Made by a program: the position numbers and the translations under genes. Positions 57,638 through 64,000 of a DNA stretch of 64,000 nucleotides are shown here, piece after piece. A model generated the notes under the pieces. It searched no databases. It was given only the letters and a program-made list of their open reading frames with translations, and was not told the origin of the DNA. The stretch lies in NCBI GenBank assembly GCA_026993525.1, contig JALWSS010000071.1, positions 1 to 64,000 of the forward strand, written 5' to 3'. The stretch comes from Saprospiraceae bacterium (lineage in GTDB: Bacteria; Bacteroidota; Bacteroidia; Chitinophagales; Saprospiraceae). The stretch's first letter is position 1. Every line of letters starts with the position of its first letter.

Positions 57638-58666
57638 TTAATCTGACAACAATTCAATCCATTTAGGCAAAATACAGTTCCAATCGTATTGTTCGGCCTT
57701 TTGCCTGGCATTTCGAGACAATTTTTCTACTAAGTTATCATCAGTCAGAATACGTATCACCTGTTCAGCAAATAGCATGGCGTCATGCTTTTCAACCATC
57801 AAGATTTCTTCTTCATCTTTCCAAAGAAAGGGAATTTCTCCAACGCAGGTTGATACGATGGGAATGCCACAGGCCGCTGCTTCCATCACAGCTACACCAA
57901 AGCTTTCATAAGATGTAGTGTTTAAAAAAACGGAGTGGCTGTGATAATACTTAGGCAACTCACTATTTGCAACCGGGCCAACAATGTCAATGTACTCTTT
58001 AAGAGAGAGACGATCAGCTAATATTTGGACATCTGTAAGCAGCCCCTTATCAGGCCCTACCATCGTTAAAGTTGCATCAGGAAATTTCTGACGAACATAG
58101 TGCAAAATTTTTACAGCCAAAGTTGGGTTGTAAATTGCAGAAAAAGCTCTAACCCATAATAAAGTATGCGTTTTAATATTAGCCCGTTCATAGGGGAAAT
58201 TATTAATACTAATAAAGTTCGGGAGGTACTTAACTTCATTGCAAAGCACTTTGCCATAAAAGGAAGCAATATAGGTAGAAGGACTCAACATCAAGTCTGC
58301 TCGATCCAACACATCACGAACTCTATCAGGTTTTTCGTTATAAAACTCCACTAACATTCCGCCATGTAATGTTATAAATATTTTTTTTTTCCGAAAGGAG
58401 GCTATTTTAGAGACAACATCAACAATAGTAAAGGACCTTCCACTAAATACGTCAATATGCACAATGTCATAATCAAAAAACATAGCTTTAAAAGCCATTT
58501 CAAATATTCTAAGAAAAGGGCTTTCATAGGAGGACGCTGCATCAACCCTATAACCACTTTGATAAAGGGATTTATACAAGTACTCTGAGGGGTTAATGGT
58601 TCCCCGTTGTTTTGAAAGAAAATTTCCAATAAATAATATGTGCTTTGTCAAAGACAATTTAGCCAA
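57638..58666 (-). CDS. Glycosyltransferase family 4 (TTG start)
   Basis: The 342-residue enzyme has a GT-B fold: HILFIGNFLSKQRGTINPSEYLYKSL, FDYDIVHIDVFSG, FITLHGGMLVEFYNE in the acceptor half; LLWVRAFSAIYNPTLAVKIL, LTMVGPDKGLLTDVQIL and TTSYESFGVAVMEAAACGIPIVST (EX7E) in the donor half. The first codon is TTG (58666), directly after the TAA of the carbamoyltransferase gene. It begins the AT-rich segment of the locus and is related to the truncated remnant downstream. Confidence 0.86.
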   Translation of the reverse strand: MAKLSLTKHILFIGNFLSKQRGTINPSEYLYKSLYQSGYRVDAASSYESPFLRIFEMAFKAMFFDYDIVHIDVFSGRSFTIVDVVSKIASFRKKKIFITLHGGMLVEFYNEKPDRVRDVLDRADLMLSPSTYIASFYGKVLCNEVKYLPNFISINNFPYERANIKTHTLLWVRAFSAIYNPTLAVKILHYVRQKFPDATLTMVGPDKGLLTDVQILADRLSLKEYIDIVGPVANSELPKYYHSHSVFLNTTSYESFGVAVMEAAACGIPIVSTCVGEIPFLWKDEEEILMVEKHDAMLFAEQVIRILTDDNLVEKLSRNARQKAEQYDWNCILPKWIELLSD

Positions 58667-60475
58667 TTACTGCTTCTTAGATATCAAAAGATTATCCATA
58701 ACCAAATAATCAATTCTCCCTGCCTGTAGGGCTGAAAGTGCAACTTGAGGAGTGCTGACAATTGGTTCTTCATGGGCATTGAAGCTGGTATTAACCAGTG
58801 CCCCACAACCAGTAATCTTGTAAAACTCATATAAAACATCGTAATACAGTGGGTTCTTTTCTCTCGTTATTACCTGGGGTCGTGCAGTCCCATCTACATG
58901 GACAACCGCTTGGAGTATATCCTTATACTTGGGATTTGTATCATAGGTGATTGTCATATAATCAGCCGCAGGTACTTTTCTATCATAGCAAGGGAAATAT
59001 TCTTTTGCCATAAAATCAAGCACTACTGGAGCAAATGGCATAAATTCCGTACGGTTCAAACGATCGTTCAATGTTTTATTAACAGACTTATCAAACGTAT
59101 TGAGCATTATAGAACGACTCCCCAAAGCCCGGGGTCCCCATTCCATAGGGCCATGCCAAAATCCGATAATTGCATTTTCTGCCAATTTTTCAGCCACTTG
59201 GCAAGCAGTATCTTGCATCCTTTCTATAAAGAACTCACAAGAAACATCTTGTAATGCTTCTTCGACTTTATCAGAATAGTCAATACCAAAATAGGTGTGC
59301 TCAAACTTATAAGGAGCATCATCAAATCTCTTGCCTTTTTCTGCTATATCACTAATTATTGCAGCACCAAGTGCTAAGCCGGAGTCACCCATGGCAGGTT
59401 GAATGAAAATATTCTCAACGAAGTCAAGCTCATAAATCTTTTGATTAATTCGTACATTAGCAAACACACCTCCGGCTAATCCAACTTTAATCTTCTTGTT
59501 TTCATAAAATTTTTTGCATACACGCTTTATTTCATTTAAAATCACCTTCTCTGCAACCACTTGACATGCATAAGCAACATCTTCCTTAGAGTATGATTCA
59601 CACACCTGCTCTAGATGATGCAACAAAATAAGTGAATTCATGCCATATTGTCTTCCAGTTGCAGACTCAGAGGATTTTAAATTAATTTTATCCTTTAATG
59701 AAAGTTTATGTGACATATCCCATTGTTCCCAATATTCTAAAGTCCTTTCGGCAGGAAACCGCCTAAGCTTATCATTTTGATAATAAAACAAATCATAAAA
59801 CTTTTCTACTAATTCAGTGGGTTTCCCATAAGCAGCTAGTCCGGTAATTTTACCCTCATGCCTATTAGGTCGAAAACCAAGAAGTTTCGTAACAGAGCTA
59901 TAGAACTGCCCTATAGAAGCTAAATGGTCATGTGCCACAATACATTCTAACCCAGTATCAGGACTATTTCTGTAAAAATTAAAGGAGCTTCCATTCCCAT
60001 GCCCATCGCAAGTAATCACCAAGTCAGGTAAAAAGGGAGCAGTATAATTAGCACTATAAGCATGGCATAGATGATGATCATAAAACTCAATTTTAGCATT
60101 TGTATATCCCATCTTCCTCAACATCTGGGGAAATAATATCTTATTATTAGATGATACCGTTGAAGGGGACAAGCCAAAATAATGCAATATTCTATCAATA
60201 ACTTCAAGCAACTTATAACTTTTTTTCCTTAGAAAACGGAACTTAATCTCATTTTTACCTATCTCCTTAAAATAATAGCTGCCAAAAGCAATTACATCAA
60301 TAGCATCAGGAGATATGCCTGTTGCACGGTGAACCTCGGAAACGGAATGTCTCGGCCAACCAAAATCTTGTTTGACTCGACTTATTTTCTCTTCTTCCAC
60401 TGCGTAAAGAAGTTTACCATCTGATATCAATACGACAGCAGCATCATGACTAAAGTTAATGCCCAAAATGTTCAT
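58667..60475 (-). CDS. NodU/CmcH-type carbamoyltransferase
   Basis: The 602-residue enzyme (ATG 60475, MNILGINFSHDAAVVLISDG) transfers a carbamoyl group from carbamoyl phosphate to a sugar hydroxyl via carbamoyl-AMP. The N-terminal Kae1-like domain has EFYDHHLCHAYSANYTAPF (metal-binding His pair), VITCDGHGNGSS, NRHEGKITGLAAYG, GLAGGVFANVRINQKI and GDSGLALGAA. The C-terminal NodU domain has GPMEWGPRALGSRSIML, EFMPFAPVVL and NTSFNAHEEPIV. The open frame upstream to 60499 is not needed. A weak TATATTGC box is about 30 bases upstream. The final polymer may be carbamoylated. Confidence 0.93.
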   Translation of the reverse strand: MNILGINFSHDAAVVLISDGKLLYAVEEEKISRVKQDFGWPRHSVSEVHRATGISPDAIDVIAFGSYYFKEIGKNEIKFRFLRKKSYKLLEVIDRILHYFGLSPSTVSSNNKILFPQMLRKMGYTNAKIEFYDHHLCHAYSANYTAPFLPDLVITCDGHGNGSSFNFYRNSPDTGLECIVAHDHLASIGQFYSSVTKLLGFRPNRHEGKITGLAAYGKPTELVEKFYDLFYYQNDKLRRFPAERTLEYWEQWDMSHKLSLKDKINLKSSESATGRQYGMNSLILLHHLEQVCESYSKEDVAYACQVVAEKVILNEIKRVCKKFYENKKIKVGLAGGVFANVRINQKIYELDFVENIFIQPAMGDSGLALGAAIISDIAEKGKRFDDAPYKFEHTYFGIDYSDKVEEALQDVSCEFFIERMQDTACQVAEKLAENAIIGFWHGPMEWGPRALGSRSIMLNTFDKSVNKTLNDRLNRTEFMPFAPVVLDFMAKEYFPCYDRKVPAADYMTITYDTNPKYKDILQAVVHVDGTARPQVITREKNPLYYDVLYEFYKITGCGALVNTSFNAHEEPIVSTPQVALSALQAGRIDYLVMDNLLISKKQ

Positions 60476-60708
60476 TTCCCAACGTTTTACAAGGTGCAAT
60501 ATAGGTAGTTTCAGCAGGAGAAAGTTTTTCAGGCAATACTCATACTAAAACAATCCTTTCATTTTAATTTCTTGGCAAGCTCACAACTGGTTTTATGCAA
60601 AGAGAGTCAGAAACCAATATCAACACAAAAACTAATTTGGAGCGCTTTGAATCAACTGTCTGTTACAAAAAATGCAAAGGCTGCTCAAAACACAACAAAC
60701 GATACCAT

Positions 60709-61881
60709 TTAGACATAACTCAACGTATTCAACACCTGCACCAAACTCGCAGTCTGAATTTCAATAGTATTGTTTTTAGTAAGCTCAAAAGCATTTTTGA
60801 TCAAACCTCTTCGAAGTTTCACATCTTCAATTAGGACTTGCACAGCATCAACAATAGCGCCTACATCTTTGGGGGGTATCAGAAGTGCATGTTTTTTATC
60901 CTCTATATAGTACGGGATAGAGCCTACAGCAGTCGCAATCACTGGCAGGCTGTTGGCCATAGCTTCCCAAATTGCTCGGGGAAAACCCTCGTGATATGAG
61001 GGAATAATGTAAATATCAGAAGTACGATATAGTGCATTTAATTCTGGCCCCACCTTCTTCTTGCCATGAAAAAACACACGATCTGATATTTGGAGCTCTT
61101 TGCTTTTCTCAATCAGTTGGTGCTCAATGGGTTTGGCGGGATTTTCTTCCCAGCCAACGATATGAATATCTATTTTTCGCCCACTTTGCAATAATGTATG
61201 GGTCGCGTTAAGAAGTTCAAAAAGGCCTTTTGCCGGATCAATCCTTCCAGTATAAAGTAAGCGGACAGGCTCTGCGATACAGGTATCCTCTCTTTCAAAA
61301 AAATCACTATTTCTAAGCGTTGTAGTCTTTATAAGAGAAACACTTTTTGCCTTCAGTTGGTACTTCTCTTTCAGTTGAAGAGAGTTCACAATGATATGAG
61401 ATTTCTTAATCTCAGATTGAAACAGAAAGTCATTTATACGCAGGTAATAGTAAATCAATCTGTTTCTTAAATTATTAGGCCTTTTTAAATACTCTGCCCC
61501 ACTCAGATAATCGCCCACAATCATAAACACTATCTTTCTTCTTTTGAGATAACAATGAAAGTGTGGCGCCAGCGGCGTTGGAGCTCTCACTAACAATTTG
61601 TCACATTGCTGCAACTGCTTTCTAACCTTTCCAAGTGTTTTAAAATGAAACAACTCCCGATGCCAGGCAGGAGTTTTTCCCCCAAGATTCATCCATCGTA
61701 TATTCGGTGAAAGCAGTAGGGTGTCAGCGTGATCATTTTTCGATAAATCTTCATGTAAAAACAGGAACAACACCTCAACCTCTGCGGCAAGTGCATCAAC
61801 AAACACAGCAAGGTAACCCGGAAGATATAAATCCCCTCCCTGCTGCTTAACAGGAATATGATAGTAAAAACCCAGCTTCAT
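60709..61881 (-). CDS. Glycosyltransferase family 4
   Basis: The 390-residue protein begins MKLGFYYHIPVKQQGGDLYLPGYL. The donor half has VRLLYTGRIDPAKGLFELLNA, IHIVGWEENPAKPIEHQL, VFFHGKKKVGPELNALY and IIPSYHEGFPRAIWEAMANSLPVIAT (EX7E). It overlaps the upstream membrane-protein gene by 4 bases (ATGA). The 233 bases to the carbamoyltransferase start (60476-60708) hold no supported gene. Confidence 0.88.
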   Translation of the reverse strand: MKLGFYYHIPVKQQGGDLYLPGYLAVFVDALAAEVEVLFLFLHEDLSKNDHADTLLLSPNIRWMNLGGKTPAWHRELFHFKTLGKVRKQLQQCDKLLVRAPTPLAPHFHCYLKRRKIVFMIVGDYLSGAEYLKRPNNLRNRLIYYYLRINDFLFQSEIKKSHIIVNSLQLKEKYQLKAKSVSLIKTTTLRNSDFFEREDTCIAEPVRLLYTGRIDPAKGLFELLNATHTLLQSGRKIDIHIVGWEENPAKPIEHQLIEKSKELQISDRVFFHGKKKVGPELNALYRTSDIYIIPSYHEGFPRAIWEAMANSLPVIATAVGSIPYYIEDKKHALLIPPKDVGAIVDAVQVLIEDVKLRRGLIKNAFELTKNNTIEIQTASLVQVLNTLSYV

Positions 61882-63119
61882 TTTCTATAAACCAAAGAAC
61901 AACAAAGCCCAATCAAAAACCAGGCAAACACATTTACAATAGCCGTGATAAAATATAAATGTACAGCCATGGCAGTCAAAGCGATAAAAGGAGGGCGATG
62001 AGCTTCCGGCATCGAAAAATAATTAAACCCAAAATATAACAGACACCACAAGAGAATCAAAACAAAAGGAATAAACAGCAATAAGCCTCCTTCTGCAAGT
62101 ACATTCACATAAGAGTTGTGTGCGCTTTTTCGCTGTATTCCCCGCTTAAAAACGACGAGCTCGGCGCCTGGAAATGCGCGATCAAAATTGGCGCTATATT
62201 TACTAAAATTATTTAGCCCTATACCAGTAACGGGGTGCTTCGCATAAATAGCCAAACCTTTTTTAACCATAGCAACCCTAATCAAATAGGAGGGGTCTGA
62301 ACTAAAAACTTCATCTGTTCTGTACATGAATGTATATATACGGTCACTCGAATCGTATATAAAGTTCTCGACAAGGGGAGAATGATAAAGTGCTAACAAA
62401 ATGGAAAAAGCAAGCCCTCCTGAAAAAACAAGCCGCCAAGACACTTTGCTCAAAAACAAAACAGCAAGTCCACCTGCCAAAACAAGTACAAAGCCGGAAC
62501 GGCGGCCATCCTGAAGAAGGACTAAAGACATTAACAACAAGTACAGCAGTGCCCAAACATTTCCTTTTCTGTTTTTAAGATAAAATACAGACAGAGGGGC
62601 ATAGCAGATCAAAACAAAAGAAAAATTGTTAGGCGTAAATTTTTTAAAGACAGATAAAAAACTCAGCGATGATTGCAGAATCAAATAATAAAAAACAGAA
62701 AAAGTAACTCCCCAGAAAATAGCAGAATAAATCACATTGAGATCGAGTAAATGCCTGTTCTGAATGAGAAAAATAATCAGAATTGACCAATACAGATAAT
62801 TAGGCAAAACTGAAAGCGCTCGCTGAAAAGCTAAATCACTTTGCTCTTCCGGCATAAAAAAGACCGATGCCAAAGCCCCAAAAGCAAAAAACAGGGCAAC
62901 CCATTGTAAAAATTTTGACAAGCCCAGAATAGAAACACGTGAATTTTTCCACAAGAATACAAGCATACCCCCAAAAATAAACAACGAGGCATTTAACCCA
63001 AAAAAGACAACGGCAGGAAATGCCATTAAGAAGCTGTAGAAAAAGAGTAACCTATTCCATTTTCTCCAAATCATGTTGCCGGAATAACACGTACCACTAT
63101 ATTTTTCAACCTTTGACAT
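61878..63119 (-). CDS. O-antigen polymerase/ligase-type membrane protein (Wzy-like)
   Basis: The 413-residue protein has about ten hydrophobic helices and a large loop before the end. The Wzy_C-type motif HPVTGIGLNNFSKYS and the AHNSYVNVLAEGGLLLFIPFVLIL region are typical of the WaaL/Wzy superfamily. It would polymerise repeat units or ligate the glycan in the periplasm. ATG 63119 overlaps the upstream gene by 14 bases; ATG 63074 (MIWRKWNRLLFFYS) is also possible. Confidence 0.88.
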   Translation of the reverse strand: MSKVEKYSGTCYSGNMIWRKWNRLLFFYSFLMAFPAVVFFGLNASLFIFGGMLVFLWKNSRVSILGLSKFLQWVALFFAFGALASVFFMPEEQSDLAFQRALSVLPNYLYWSILIIFLIQNRHLLDLNVIYSAIFWGVTFSVFYYLILQSSLSFLSVFKKFTPNNFSFVLICYAPLSVFYLKNRKGNVWALLYLLLMSLVLLQDGRRSGFVLVLAGGLAVLFLSKVSWRLVFSGGLAFSILLALYHSPLVENFIYDSSDRIYTFMYRTDEVFSSDPSYLIRVAMVKKGLAIYAKHPVTGIGLNNFSKYSANFDRAFPGAELVVFKRGIQRKSAHNSYVNVLAEGGLLLFIPFVLILLWCLLYFGFNYFSMPEAHRPPFIALTAMAVHLYFITAIVNVFAWFLIGLCCSLVYRK

Positions 63120-64000
63120 CAGCTTGTTCAATATCTTTAAGCAGTTCACTCTCCCAATCAATCCCGGGAGTTAATGACTCTGGCCTTTGCCGAAGAATTA
63201 CAGACAACCACCAGCCATACGTTATGCCGGCAAATTTTTGCCACTTAGGCCTTGAAGGATTAAGTAAACACTTAAAACCTGCAATCAACCAACGCCAGAG
63301 GGTATAGTAATGAAATAAGATCACCTCTACCCAAAACTTCTTAGAATAGCATTCTGCATATACTTTGCTGTGATACAGCCTTGAATAAGTAACCCGAACG
63401 TTAAATCCAAAATCTGTGTCAAGATAACTACTATCATTTTCCGGATGTAAAAGACAGACCTCCGGATTGAAAAATAATCGTCCGGATTTGCTGTTTATCA
63501 TGCTTATAATTTTATCTTCCCCCTTTCCTAATTTTACTTCATATAAAGCAAATAAGGAAATAGGGAGATTACTTAAAAACACTTCCTTCCTGAAGGCCAT
63601 TACAGCGCCATGAAAAGTCTGGACACAACCCGACTGCAAAGGTTTTAAACCGACTACGCCTAACCTTGAAACAGTCCCTTGGGAGGGGCTTGGAACTCCC
63701 GTTATCGATAAAATAAGTTTAATCATTAGACTATTTTGGTGATAGCTACTATTATAGTGACTACTCTGAATATATTGAAAAGCGACTGATGAACCAACGA
63801 TCTCTCTATCCTGTAAGGGAGCCATCAGTAACGTAAAAATATTGCTATTTGTAATCACTAAATCATCATCTAAAAAAACCACAACATCTGCTTTGGAGGC
63901 CATAGCACCAAGCAAGCGTTGATAAGGTTGGTTTTTATGAGATGAACGAATATAAAGGACAGAAGGATTGTTAGCAAGTTCTTCATTTTGTATGTCAGAA
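63106..64000 (-). CDS. Glycosyltransferase family 2 protein, 5' end outside the window
   Basis: The open frame continues to the right edge, giving about 297 residues. The GT-A core has LLGAMASKADVVVFLDDDLVITNSN, with the metal-binding DDD; upstream, VLYIRSSHKNQPYQ is the normal lead into it. A later GEDKIISMI part corresponds to the ED acceptor motif. A hydrophobic stretch VEVILFHYYTLWRWLIAGF near the end may touch the membrane. It is first in the visible part of a tightly packed operon with the Wzy-like gene and a glycosyltransferase. Confidence 0.88.
   Translation of the reverse strand, partial: SDIQNEELANNPSVLYIRSSHKNQPYQRLLGAMASKADVVVFLDDDLVITNSNIFTLLMAPLQDREIVGSSVAFQYIQSSHYNSSYHQNSLMIKLILSITGVPSPSQGTVSRLGVVGLKPLQSGCVQTFHGAVMAFRKEVFLSNLPISLFALYEVKLGKGEDKIISMINSKSGRLFFNPEVCLLHPENDSSYLDTDFGFNVRVTYSRLYHSKVYAECYSKKFWVEVILFHYYTLWRWLIAGFKCLLNPSRPKWQKFAGITYGWWLSVILRQRPESLTPGIDWESELLKDIEQADVKG

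Noticed and set aside
60595-60834. 79-codon plus-strand open frame in the gap before the carbamoyltransferase gene
   Set aside because: It overlaps the end of a well-supported glycosyltransferase on the other strand and shows no recognisable motif or promoter.
1-64000. tRNA or rRNA genes
   Set aside because: I looked for tRNA T-loop patterns (GGTTCGAATCC-type) and rRNA core sequences by eye and found none; a tRNAscan-SE and Infernal run would settle it.

Overview
The window looks like part of a chromosome (or a long contig) from a member of the Bacteroidota, probably near the Saprospirales/Chitinophagales. Three things support this. A Bacteroidota-type -7 promoter box (TAnnTTTG) lies upstream of about fifteen genes. 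Several secreted proteins end in a type IX secretion (T9SS) C-terminal domain, and one very large C25-family protein resembles a PorU-type sortase. The housekeeping set also fits the phylum: bacillithiol deacetylase BshB1, single-chain malate dehydrogenase, and miaB next to a sigma-54 activator. No rRNA, tRNA, CRISPR array, phage or transposase gene was recognised.

From 1 to 35 kb the content is mostly core genes in short units: a partial M16 peptidase, ribD, a thioredoxin-fold protein, xseA-xseB, a secreted M43 peptidase, mdh, a GCS2-CBS fusion, trxA, typA, a secreted pullulanase, bshB1, a secreted nuclease/phosphatase-fold protein, a queuosine-precursor transporter, purC, a Nudix-like fragment, a second M43 peptidase, a NYN-zinc-cold-shock fusion, a nine-Asp-box propeller protein, a sigma-54 activator, miaB and the PorU-like protein. 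Two copies of a ~467-bp element with 21-bp terminal inverted repeats and no gene (MITE-like) sit downstream of mdh and between trxA and typA. A 0.8-kb block at 13.0-13.8 kb is made of short word arrays and three copies of a ~130-bp repeat.

From 34.9 kb to the right edge is one large exopolysaccharide/capsule locus, nearly all on the minus strand. It has GDP-mannose and GDP-fucose synthesis (manC, gmd, fcl), UDP-sugar modification (a CapD-like dehydratase, a DegT-type aminotransferase, a GNAT enzyme, wecB), an initiating sugar-phosphate transferase, at least six intact glycosyltransferases plus two glycosyltransferase remnants, a CapK-like adenylate-forming protein, a NodU-type carbamoyltransferase, a Wzy/ligase-type membrane protein, a FemAB-like protein, a polysaccharide deacetylase and a Wzi/RemB-like outer-membrane barrel. 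Together these could make activated sugars, assemble a fucosylated and modified repeat unit on a lipid carrier, polymerise it and hold it at the surface. From about 57.4 kb rightward the DNA is visibly AT-richer, which suggests a more recently acquired segment.

The most unusual part is 41.9-52.5 kb. The intergenic spaces there are packed with modular repeats: AACCACAGAG units, GTAGCTCGTAGC words, CATAATCC words, ACTGAATACTG words and GC-rich palindromes. They form a composite unit present at least four times. Two small four-helix-bundle genes are each bracketed by inverted arrays of the same word. Three enzyme genes (fcl, the aminotransferase, the GNAT gene) have their last codons and stop codon inside repeat words. 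This suggests repeat-bounded gene cassettes and is the best candidate here for an undescribed system.
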